This document shows positions 17,799-26,083 of a DNA stretch of 64,000 bases, one piece after another. The translations under genes were made by a program, and so were the position numbers. Under the pieces are notes generated by a model, which ran no database searches, was not told where the DNA came from, and saw only the letters and a list, made by a program, of their open reading frames with translations. Source of the DNA: UBA5859 sp041940025 (GTDB taxonomy: Bacteria > Pseudomonadota > Gammaproteobacteria > UBA5859); contig JBGTSY010000009.1 in NCBI GenBank assembly GCA_041940025.1, positions 31,709 through 95,708 of the forward strand. Reading direction: 5' to 3'. The stretch's first letter is position 1, and every line of letters begins with the position of its first letter.

Positions 17799-18206
17799 CA
17801 ACGGTCCGAGGCCATGCTGAATTCCGTTATCAGTAGCCGCTCTTGGCGGATCACTAGGCCGCTGCAAAAACTGATGCAACTGTTCAAATGCTTGTTTAGG
17901 CTTCCCGTTCGAATGGTTGTCGGTATGGTGCGATTGCCCAAAAGGGTCGCCCGGTGGTTTTTGACAAAGCTCATTGCCTTTGTAATGCGGCTTGACGGGC
18001 TCAAGCATCGCGCCCGGCGATGGCTTTATCGCTATCCGAGGCTGGAGGCACATCTGCTTGCCTTCGCCAGGGCGTGCGAGTTGATTCATGATCCAACGCC
18101 TGCCCCGTCACATCCGGCGGAGGCCGAAACCCTCACACCCCGGGCGCGGCAGATCTATGAGGACCTGAAAGCAGCCATTGAGAAAAACAAACAGGAGGCC
18201 GCTTGA
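16389..18206 (+). CDS. GT4-family glycosyltransferase, single module with chimeric tail
   Basis: Probable mannosyltransferase or similar retaining GT-B enzyme of the O-chain locus, 605 residues. The GT4 module (about 1-420) begins MRIVIDMQGAQTASRFRGIG, has YTGGADERKNLPRL, and carries the EX7E pair Glu317/Glu325 in WHEGFGLPALEAM. At LLLDVSELCQHDAA, where the sister enzyme continues into a second GT module, this protein jumps to QRSEAMLNSVISSRSWRIT and a basic tail ending RQIYEDLKAAIEKNKQEAA, nearly the tail of the FkbM protein. It therefore looks like a recombinant of the two. ATG 16389 overlaps the upstream stop (TGATG); its own stop overlaps the next gene the same way. Confidence 0.92.
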   Translation: MRIVIDMQGAQTASRFRGIGRYTMAFAQAVVRNRGEHEIILALSGLFPETIEPIRAAFDGLLPQENIRTWHAPGPVQEAQPGNDARREAAELIREAFLANLQSDVIHITSLFEGYVDDAVTSIGRFDSAMPVSVILYDLIPLLNPDHYLRPNPRYEQYYLRKVECLKKAALHLAISEFSGREGIDVLGTPDGKTITISTALDSHFQAKTIRDETASELRARFGITRPFVLYTGGADERKNLPRLIEAYAALPASIRETHQLVFAGQMHEVKIAQFKHRARSVGLKDDELVSTGYVTDEDLVQLYHLCQLYVFPSWHEGFGLPALEAMACGAPVIGANTSSLPEVIGFEEALFDPFDVEAISAKLTQALEDEAFRNRLHEHGKNQAEKFSWDDTAKRAIAAWESMPGRSQAEYLDRSLAHNRLLAALAKPLAHAGEPELVAVSHCVAQNERAGIERQLLLDVSELCQHDAAQRSEAMLNSVISSRSWRITRPLQKLMQLFKCLFRLPVRMVVGMVRLPKRVARWFLTKLIAFVMRLDGLKHRARRWLYRYPRLEAHLLAFARACELIHDPTPAPSHPAEAETLTPRARQIYEDLKAAIEKNKQEAA

Positions 18207-19615
18207 TGCGCATTGTGATTGATATGCAGGGTGCGCAGACCGAAAGTCGTTTTCGTGGCATTGGCCGTTACACCATGGCTTTTGCTCAGGCTGTGGTGCG
18301 GAATCGCGGCGAACACGAAATCATTCTCGCCCTCTCGGGTTTGTTTCCCGAAACCATCGAGCCCATCCGTGTCGCCGTCGACGGCCTGCTGCCGCAGGAG
18401 AATATCCGCATCTGGCACGCGCCCGGCCCAGTGCAGGAGGGACAACCCGACAACGATGCCCGGCGCGAGGCGGCGGAACTCATCCGTGAAGCATTTTTGG
18501 CCAGCCTCCAGCCCGATGTTATCCATATCACAAGCCTGTTCGAAGGCTATGTGGACGATGCCGTTACCAGCATTGGCCGATTCGACACTGCAACGCCGGT
18601 GAGCATCATTCTGTATGATCTCATTCCACTGCTGAATCCGGATCACTATCTCAAGCCCAATCCACGTTACGAGCAGTACTACCTGCGCAAGGTCGAATAC
18701 CTCAAAAAGGCGGCTCTGCATTTGGCCATCTCCGAGTTTAGCCGTCAGGAGGGCATAGACGCCCTCGGTTCCGCCGACGGTAAAACCATCGCTATCTCCA
18801 CGGCGCTGGATAGCCACTTCCAACCCCAAACCATCAGTGACAAAGCCGCCAGTCAACTCCGCGAAAAATTTGGCATCACCCGACCCTTCGTCCTCTACAC
18901 CGGTGGTGCGGATGAGCGCAAGAATCTGCCGCGCCTGATCGAGGCTTACGCCGCGCTGCCCGCCAGCATGCGTAAGGTCCATCAGTTGCTCTTCGCCGGC
19001 AGGATGCCTGAAGGCGATATTGCACGCCTCAAGGATATTGCCCGCACCGCAGGCTTAAAGAGCGACGAACTCCTGTTCACCGGTTACGTCTCTGACGAAG
19101 ATCTGGTCCAGCTCTACAATCTCTGCCAGCTCTACGTCTTCCCCTCGTGGCACGAAGGCTTCGGTCTGCCGGCGCTTGAAGCCATGGCCTGCGGTGCGCC
19201 TGTCGTCGGCGCCAATACCAGCAGCCTGCCGGAGGTGATCGGATGCGAAGAGGCGCTGTTCGACCCGTTCGATGTCGGGGCTATTACCGCCAAGCTCACT
19301 CGGGCCTTGGAAGATCAAGTATTTCGCAATCGCCTGCGCGACCATGGCCTGAATCAAGCGAAGAAGTTTTGCTGGGACGAAACCGCCAAACGCGCGATTG
19401 CGGCGTGGGAGAGCATGCCAGGCCGGAGTCAAGCAGAGTATCTGGACCGATCACTGGCCCACAACCGGCTTCTCGCAGCGCTCGCAATACCGCTCGCGCA
19501 CGCTGGTGAACCCGAATTGGTGGCGTCGTCGCATTGTGTCGCGCAAAACGAAAGCACTGGCATCGAGCGCCAGTTATTTCTTGATGTTTCCGAACTGTGC
19601 CAGCATGACGCCGCC
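18131..19615 (+). repeat. Long direct repeat, copy B (about 1,485 bp)
   Basis: Second copy of the repeat at 16314-17798, spanning the tail codons of the single-module glycosyltransferase and the first GT4 module of the 1,224-residue enzyme. At its right edge the sequence continues CACCGGTGTCCAGCGG into a second GT module, where copy A instead switches to the SEAML tail. Confidence 0.9.
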
Positions 19616-21880
19616 ACCGGTGTCCAGCGGGTGGTGCGGAGCTATCTGAGATATTTGTTGCAGTCTCCTCCCGCCGGGTTTCGAGTAGAGCCGGTTTTTG
19701 CGACACGTGAGGAGGGCTATCGTTATGCCCGCCATTTTACCCTGCGTTTCCTGGGCCTGGACGCGAGCGCCGCTGAGGATGCGCCCGTTGTCTGGCACAG
19801 AGGCGATGTTTTTTTCGGCCTCGACATGCAGCACCATGTGCAGTTGGCGCATGTACCTTTCTATCGGCAGCTTATTAACGAAGGTGTTGTGGTCAAATTT
19901 CTTATTCACGACCTGCTCCCAATTCAGCTTGTCGACCTGTTCAAGGACTCGGACGGCAAAGAACTGCACGAGCAGTGGCTGGCCATGATCGCCGCCACCG
20001 ATGGTGCGATTTGTGTTTCCAAGGCCACCGCCGATACTTTCGAAGCCTGGCTCGCTGAGCATGCCGTCCCGCGATCGCCAGACTTTCATACCCGTTGGGT
20101 ACACAACGGGGGTGATATCGATGGCTCCAACCCCTCTCGCGGCCTGCCGGACGATGCACAGGCGGTGCTGCGCACCTTGCGCGAACGCCCCACCTTTTTG
20201 TGCGTCTCCACTATCGAACCGCGCAAGCGGCAACAACAGATCCTCGAAGCAGTTGAACAACTCTGGCAGCACGGTGACGATGTCAATCTGGTGCTCGTCG
20301 GCAGGCAGGGTTGGAAGACCGAATCTCTCGTTGAGCGACTGCGGACCCATCCCGAGAAGGGGCGCCGCCTGTTTTGGCTCGAAGGCATCAGTGACGAATA
20401 TCTGGACAAGGTCTATGCTGCCAGCACCTGCCTGATTGCCGCCAGCCTCAACGAAGGCTTCGGTCTCTCGCTCATAGAGGCAGCACGACACGGAATTCCC
20501 ATCATCGCACGCGATATTCCGGTGTTCCGCGAAGTCGCCGGCGACCATGCCGATTACTTCCAGTGTGAATCCGCACAAGACCTGTCTGACTTCCTTCGCA
20601 TTTGGTTGGAAAAATATCGCGCCGGACAGCACCGGCCCTCCACCGGTATGCCCTGGTCCACATGGCAACAAAGTACCGAGAAGCTCAAGGTGGCTCTGAT
20701 TGGGCAAAATTACCCGCGCCGCCAACTGCTGGTGGATATCTCCGAACTGGTGCAACGTGATGCCAGAACGGGCATCCAGCGCGTCGTACGTAATATCCTG
20801 AAGGAGTGGTTGCTCAACCCACCCAATGGTTATCGCGTCGAGCCGGTCTATGCCACGGTGGACCAGCCGTACCGCTACGCGCGCAGCTTTACCGCGAGAT
20901 TCCTTGGCATTCCAGCAAATGTTCTACGGGATGAGCCCATAGACTACGCTGCCGGTGATGTCTTTCTAGGACTCGATTTGCAGCCTCAGGTTGTCGCTGC
21001 GAAACGAGCGTTTTATCAGGCATTACGCCGGCAGGGAGTTAGGGTCGAATTCGTTGTCTACGATCTGTTGTGTGTGTTGATGCCGCAGTATTTTGTCCCG
21101 GGGGCAGCAGACGGATTCACACCCTGGTTGGAGGTCGTTGCCGAGAGCGACGGTGCCGTGTGTATCTCGCAATCTGTCGCCGGGGAACTTGACGATTGGG
21201 TCGGCAAGAACAGCCCTGAGAGACAGCGCCCCTTCAATATCGACTGGTTTCATTTGGGGGCAGAGTTCGATCACTCACACCCCACCAAAGGCCTGCCATT
21301 AGATGCGGAGTTTACTCTGGCCCGGCTTCAATCGCGGCCAACCTTCCTTATGGTGGGTACTCTCGAACCACGTAAAGGCCACGCGCAAGTACTCGATGCC
21401 TTCGAACAGCTCTGGCAGTCAGGTGCAGATGTTAATCTGGTCGTCGTGGGTAAGCAGGGTTGGATGGTCGAGCAACTTGTCGGAAGACTCCACGCTCATC
21501 CCGAGCGGGACAAACGTCTCTTCTGGCTCGAAGGCATTAGCGATGAATACTTGGAAAAGGTCTACGCCGCCAGCACCTGCCTCATCGCTGCCTCCTACGG
21601 TGAAGGCTTCGGCCTGCCGCTCATCGAAGCGGCGCAGCACAAATTGCCCATCATCGCCCGGGATATTGCTGTATTCCGCGAGGTGGCGGGAGAGCATGCC
21701 TGGTATTTCGATGCGGCTTTACCTGAGGAACTGGTCCATTCGGTGAAATCCTGGTTGGAACTATATGAACGTGATGCACATCCGAGGTCGGAATCCATGC
21801 GGTGGCTGACGTGGAAGGAAAGCGCCAGTCAGGTATTGAGAAACATCCTTCCGAGTGTTCGTGGGTCGCACACTAGTTGA
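18206..21880 (+). CDS. Three-module GT4 glycosyltransferase (polymerase-like)
   Basis: A 1,224-residue protein with three complete GT-B modules. Module 1 (about 1-440) nearly equals the upstream enzyme, with Glu317/Glu325. Module 2 (about 455-830) starts RQLFLDVSELCQHDAATGVQ and has Glu750/Glu758 in NEGFGLSLIEA. Module 3 (about 835-1224) starts RQLLVDISELVQRDARTGIQ and has Glu1133/Glu1141 in GEGFGLPLIEA. Modules 2 and 3 are more like each other than like module 1. Multi-module GT4 enzymes such as WbdA of E. coli O8/O9a make the repeat unit of polymannans, one linkage per module, so this may build a repeat with up to three linkage steps. Sugar identity is inferred only from manB nearby. No membrane helix; it could be recruited by partner tails. 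Confidence 0.93.
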   Translation: MRIVIDMQGAQTESRFRGIGRYTMAFAQAVVRNRGEHEIILALSGLFPETIEPIRVAVDGLLPQENIRIWHAPGPVQEGQPDNDARREAAELIREAFLASLQPDVIHITSLFEGYVDDAVTSIGRFDTATPVSIILYDLIPLLNPDHYLKPNPRYEQYYLRKVEYLKKAALHLAISEFSRQEGIDALGSADGKTIAISTALDSHFQPQTISDKAASQLREKFGITRPFVLYTGGADERKNLPRLIEAYAALPASMRKVHQLLFAGRMPEGDIARLKDIARTAGLKSDELLFTGYVSDEDLVQLYNLCQLYVFPSWHEGFGLPALEAMACGAPVVGANTSSLPEVIGCEEALFDPFDVGAITAKLTRALEDQVFRNRLRDHGLNQAKKFCWDETAKRAIAAWESMPGRSQAEYLDRSLAHNRLLAALAIPLAHAGEPELVASSHCVAQNESTGIERQLFLDVSELCQHDAATGVQRVVRSYLRYLLQSPPAGFRVEPVFATREEGYRYARHFTLRFLGLDASAAEDAPVVWHRGDVFFGLDMQHHVQLAHVPFYRQLINEGVVVKFLIHDLLPIQLVDLFKDSDGKELHEQWLAMIAATDGAICVSKATADTFEAWLAEHAVPRSPDFHTRWVHNGGDIDGSNPSRGLPDDAQAVLRTLRERPTFLCVSTIEPRKRQQQILEAVEQLWQHGDDVNLVLVGRQGWKTESLVERLRTHPEKGRRLFWLEGISDEYLDKVYAASTCLIAASLNEGFGLSLIEAARHGIPIIARDIPVFREVAGDHADYFQCESAQDLSDFLRIWLEKYRAGQHRPSTGMPWSTWQQSTEKLKVALIGQNYPRRQLLVDISELVQRDARTGIQRVVRNILKEWLLNPPNGYRVEPVYATVDQPYRYARSFTARFLGIPANVLRDEPIDYAAGDVFLGLDLQPQVVAAKRAFYQALRRQGVRVEFVVYDLLCVLMPQYFVPGAADGFTPWLEVVAESDGAVCISQSVAGELDDWVGKNSPERQRPFNIDWFHLGAEFDHSHPTKGLPLDAEFTLARLQSRPTFLMVGTLEPRKGHAQVLDAFEQLWQSGADVNLVVVGKQGWMVEQLVGRLHAHPERDKRLFWLEGISDEYLEKVYAASTCLIAASYGEGFGLPLIEAAQHKLPIIARDIAVFREVAGEHAWYFDAALPEELVHSVKSWLELYERDAHPRSESMRWLTWKESASQVLRNILPSVRGSHTS

Positions 21881-21922
21881 GTCGCAGAAGATTGAACAAG
21901 ATATTAAAGGAGTGAAGTTCAA

Positions 21923-21964
21923 TTGAAACTAATAATTCAGATACCTTGTTTCAACCAAGCGGGT
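21923..21964 (+). pseudogene. Possible 5' stub of a truncated GT2-family glycosyltransferase
   Basis: Just after the three-module enzyme, AAAGGAG (21906-21912) precedes a TTG start reading MKLIIQIPCFNQAG, the usual opening of many GT2 enzymes (MKLIIQIPC.NE). The similarity then stops and the frame runs through the antisense of the MMPL pseudogene. I read it as the first codons of a lost sixth gene of the locus, cut at a rearrangement near 21960. Fourteen residues is little evidence. Confidence 0.4.
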
Positions 21965-24289
21965 AACAATAAAAAGTCAGCCAATAGTGCTAACACGATC
22001 GTGGTAGCGGTGAGTAAACCAAACAGGTGTAAATTTCTCATCTCGGAAAACATAAAAGTGGCGAATCCTAATGACAAAGCAAGCGTGGTGATCAATATGG
22101 CGCGTCCAGTGGTGTACATTGCCTGCTCTACGGCCCTAGCTGCATCAGCTGTTTCTAAAAAATAGCGGTGGAAATGATGAAGAAAATGCAGTGTATCGTC
22201 CACTACTAAACCAATAGCTATACTGCCAATAAGTATGGTGAACATATCCAATGGGATCCCAGCAAAACCCATGAAGCTGAAAGCGCACATTATGAGTAGT
22301 AAATTGGGTGCCATGCTAATGAGCCCAGTTTCCACTCGTCCGATCATTAACACCATGAGTCAACTTATGCCTGAAAAGGCAATAAGGTAACTGATAACTG
22401 TAGTTTGCATCACTCCGTGCAAAGTTTTTCCTAACAGAGCCATCATGCCGGTGATGATCACCTGATTGGATTTGGGCAATAGATGTTCTGCATGTTGATG
22501 TACGTCATCAACGAATCTTGCATATGCATTGGCGTTGCTCCAGGGCAGTTTTAAAGTAACACGGGCACGGGAAAGATTATCATCTGTGAGCGCATGAAGA
22601 TCGCTGCCGCCTGCATTGGCAAATATTAAAAGCTCTTGAGCAATGGTTTTTTGTTTCGAAGGAATCCGGTAAAAGGATTCTCGGTTTTCGTTTAATGCAC
22701 GATGGGTCTCTTTCAGTAGAGTCGCCACACTGAGTGCTTTACTCACTGATAATTCATGCCATTGCTGTTGTTCCATATCTTGTGTGAGTTGGTCGATTGC
22801 CTGCATTTGCGTGGGGTTAGTTAGGCCCCGTTTTTGCCCACATTAATATCGATTTCGAGATTGATCACCCCACCTAACTGTTCATTCACCAAAGAGGTGG
22901 CTTGCCGTACCACATTATGTTCCGGCAACCAAGCTAAGGGATCATGTGAAAAATAGAGTCGTGGTAACCCAGTGGCTGTCACTATGAACACACAAAGCCC
23001 AGCAAGACAGATAGCTCTGGGATAGCTCGTTGCGATCGGCGCGCATCCCTGAAGAATGTTATTCAGTATGTGGCCACTTGCATTAGGGATATGTGTGATG
23101 GCATGCACGGGCAATACAGTGAGCAGCGCAGGTAACAGAGTTAAAGAATAGAAAAGGGCAAACAGAACGCCACAGGCCCCTACTAAGCCCAAATCTGCAA
23201 TTGGTGCTACATCGGTTGCGGTAAAGGAGAGCAGCCCGCAGCAGTGGTTAGGCTAGTGAGTAACACGGGCAGACCCGCATGGCTCAATGCTGCTTCGAGC
23301 GCGGCTGGCCGATCGCCACTATTGTCTATACAACGAAAATACAGAGTTAATATATGAATGCTGTCTGCGACACCGGTCACAAAAATGAAAGTAGGCAAAA
23401 TTTGAGTTGACACCTTAATGGCTATATTCAGAGCCGCCATTAAACCCAAGGTAGTGAGAAGGCTTAGTCCCACAATCACAAGGGGCAACACAGCGCCTGC
23501 GGGTCGGCGAAACATCACAAGTAAAGACAGAGCAATGGTCACTATCGTATTTATCATAGCGCGCGACATATTTGCCTACACCGATTGCCTGAGACTTTCT
23601 ATCATGATGGGAAACCCATCAGCATGACTCTGACACTCTGGCCTGCTAAAATCTTGTGCGATCTGATTAACCTGCCGGCCAGCTTGCTGGATCTGATTCT
23701 CTGAAAGCACTCCCCACTTCTGTTGTGATGCATCGTGGTTTGTATCCAAAGGCGCATAAGTTTGTAATCGCACGTAAAGAGCAGCCACAGAGCCATCTTC
23801 AGAAAGTAGATAGTTGTTAAATAGAGTGTTGTTTTCCGCTTTTTGTCTAATCAAATTGGCCTGTTGTGGTGTATTCGGTAGTCTGGTGAGCAAATCCTCT
23901 ATGATGAGCTCATTTTCTGCACCATAGGTGATGCGTCCATTGACTAGACTGTTCACCTCAGCCACAAATGGCACGTCTTGTTCAAGGCGGTGATGTAATT
24001 GCGATAGTCGTTTTAGGTTAATTGGCGTGAATAATTCATTGCAAACGACTGCCAACACCATTTGTTCGTCGCGACCAAATTGTTCGCGAAAGGATTCATA
24101 AGCCAACAGAGCGGGATCTTCGTTTTTTAGGAAGCCTTCAGTTGAAGTGTCCAATCGCAACTTTGGTAGTTGTGAGGCTAAGAAGGCAGCGCATAGTAGT
24201 GGTAATAGGAGATACAGCTTTGGTCTCGCAACTATGTGGGTACTATAGGTAGAGAACTGCTGTGCAACCCAATGACGCCAATCCATCAT
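21937..24289 (-). pseudogene. RND-superfamily (MMPL/SSD) exporter, broken
   Basis: Five consecutive minus-strand pieces encode one protein of about 780 residues: 24289-23576, 23569-23207, 23192-22821, 22806-22360 and 22356-21937. They give the family plan in order: YLLLPLLCAAFLASQLPKLR helix, periplasmic domain, VTGVADSIHILTLYF, LGLVGACGVLFALFYS, a second periplasmic loop, and IGSIAIGLVVDDTLHFLHH. The breaks are a TAG at 23576-23578 in the same frame, a single-base loss in a G run near 23235, a frameshift near 22825, and an in-frame TGA at 22360-22362. Four separate lesions exclude a sequencing slip. The C-terminus (AWLKQGI) overlaps the GT2 stub and may be truncated. The original role was probably lipid or hydrophobic-compound export. 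Confidence 0.88.
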
Positions 24290-24509
24290 ATTTTCTCCGA
24301 GGGAGATGTAGTAGAAGTTTTACACCAACCACAATTGGGAACGGCACTATATTATCAGTATATTCAATTCAGAAACATGTGGTGCAGATAAAAACTCATT
24401 TGTCAGTTAGTAACTCTATTAAGAAAGATAGACAAACTTCGGCTAAGATCGCACCTTTACTAGAAAAAACAGGTAGAATATTTAGCTTGGCATATCAAGG
24501 GGCGGTTTA

Positions 24510-25361
24510 GTGGCAGTATATCTTTGGTCTGACATCCATGTGGACTTTGCTGAGAATTTAGAGACGATAGAGTCCTTAGAAGGGGCGGGCTATGAGCAGG
24601 ACAGTGTTATCATTGCTGGAGACGTCACCCACGATACACAATTGCTGAAACGTTGCTTGTTATCATTAAATACTTCTTTTAAGCATGTGTTTTTTACCCC
24701 AGGCAATCACGATCTCTGGTTGTACAAAAAAGATTTTCCCTGTTCTGTGTCTAAGCTGAAGTATCTTTTTCGCATGTGTGAAGATATTGAGGTATTCACA
24801 ATAGCGAAATTGCTAACCAATGAAGTAGAGCCGGTGTGGGTTGTGCCACTACACAGTTGGTACTGTAAACCGGAGTGGGGGGAGGAGAGTTTATATATTC
24901 CTAAACAAGATGAAGATCCTGAGCTAAAAATGTGGGCAGATAACGTCCGTGTCAATTGGGATACCCTCACAAATGGCATGACCCCGGACAAATATATGTT
25001 GCGCTTAAATGAACGAAGCCTCACACGGGCCTATTCGCATCAGATCATTAGTTTTAGTCATTTTCTACCGAATCGCGATATTATATTTCCTGATAATAAA
25101 GCGAAAAATTTTATTCCTAGATATGCGCAAGACCCTTTCCCGCAATTTAATTTTACAAGAGTTGCCGGCACCAGTGAGCTGCAAAAACAATTGTCGATAA
25201 TCAAACCGACCCTCCATGCATTTGGTCATCAACATAGGAATAAATCCGTTGCACTACAAGACATACACTACGTGTCTCATTGTATGGGATACCCCACTGA
25301 GGAGTCCGTGGGACCAACCGGCAACAAAAGATTGCCATTGAAAATATGGCCGATGGAATAG
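24510..25361 (+). CDS. Calcineurin-like metallophosphoesterase
   Basis: The 283-residue soluble protein has the dimetal phosphoesterase motifs in order: WSDIHVDF, IIAGDVTHD, FTPGNHDLW, VVPLHSWY and AFGHQHRNK. The substrate cannot be told from sequence; relatives act on phosphodiesters, nucleotides or phosphoproteins. The start is GTG at 24510 behind AAGGGGCGG. It stands alone between the MMPL pseudogene, divergent to it, and a membrane gene on the other strand. Confidence 0.9.
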   Translation: MAVYLWSDIHVDFAENLETIESLEGAGYEQDSVIIAGDVTHDTQLLKRCLLSLNTSFKHVFFTPGNHDLWLYKKDFPCSVSKLKYLFRMCEDIEVFTIAKLLTNEVEPVWVVPLHSWYCKPEWGEESLYIPKQDEDPELKMWADNVRVNWDTLTNGMTPDKYMLRLNERSLTRAYSHQIISFSHFLPNRDIIFPDNKAKNFIPRYAQDPFPQFNFTRVAGTSELQKQLSIIKPTLHAFGHQHRNKSVALQDIHYVSHCMGYPTEESVGPTGNKRLPLKIWPME

Positions 25362-25487
25362 TGGTTTTTATGAATGCTCGGATGACAGGTACATCGTTTT
25401 TTTACAACACGATTAAATGAACTATTAACTTCGTACTTAGGAATAGAGGCCGTTCGTCATTTGCCACGATTAGAATTAGCCTTAATT

Positions 25488-25934
25488 TTAACCTGGCCAA
25501 TAAAACATCGCTTTTGCCAGTACTACAATGAAGAACATGTGAACAAACACACTAAGGTGGGTGAACTTAAATCGAGTGGAGGACATGCAGCCACTTTCGG
25601 CAGAGAGCATGGCCGTCACAAAATGCACTAAAACGCTCAGTGCTAATAGTATTTTAATCCCAAGTAAAATATGGAAAGTGGATGAGAAGACTTGCGAAAG
25701 ATCCATGCCTCGCACCTGCCAATGGGTGAGAGCCAGACCGGATAAAAAGAGTGTTGCCACCACCCATGGCATCACCCGCTTTGCTCGGGAGATAATACCT
25801 TCCTCGACTAGTGGCATTAATTCCGGCCCAATCTTATTGCGTACACCTTCTAAAATAATAACTTCAAAGAACACCACACCGATAAAAAGCACCGCACATA
25901 ATAGATGAATAATATGAACGGTTCCGTAGTTCAT
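25488..25934 (-). CDS. CopD-like four-helix membrane protein
   Basis: The 148-residue product has four membrane helices and conserved-looking His residues in helix 1 (HIIHLLCAVLFIGVVFFEV), helix 3 (FHILLGIKILLALSVLVHF) and helix 4 (FTHLSVFVHMFF). This spacing fits the CopD/cytochrome-b561-like family of small membrane proteins linked to copper handling or haem binding. There is no copC or copA nearby, so the function is open. Downstream of pntB on the same strand, about 150 bp away. Confidence 0.65.
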   Translation of the reverse strand: MNYGTVHIIHLLCAVLFIGVVFFEVIILEGVRNKIGPELMPLVEEGIISRAKRVMPWVVATLFLSGLALTHWQVRGMDLSQVFSSTFHILLGIKILLALSVLVHFVTAMLSAESGCMSSTRFKFTHLSVFVHMFFIVVLAKAMFYWPG

Positions 25935-26083
25935 TTAAGGTTTTGGCATTTCAAGTTTTTCACGGTCTTTACTGACTAGTCCGCTCAACTCACATAAGAA
26001 TCAAGACAGCAATGCTACGCCCATGTTCCGGGAGTATCGCACTAGACAGTACTCTGGTGATATACCTCATGCCCAATATGATT

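Noticed and set aside
19574..20755. 393-codon minus-strand frame inside the three-module glycosyltransferase
   Set aside because: GC-rich DNA gives long antisense frames; the plus strand encodes clear GT4 motifs and the minus product has no family features. The same applies to the 275-, 241- and 136-codon minus frames in 13.7-19.7 kb.
21937..24289. Five separate small membrane-protein genes
   Set aside because: The pieces are consecutive parts of one MMPL protein with matching ends, so a broken single gene explains them.
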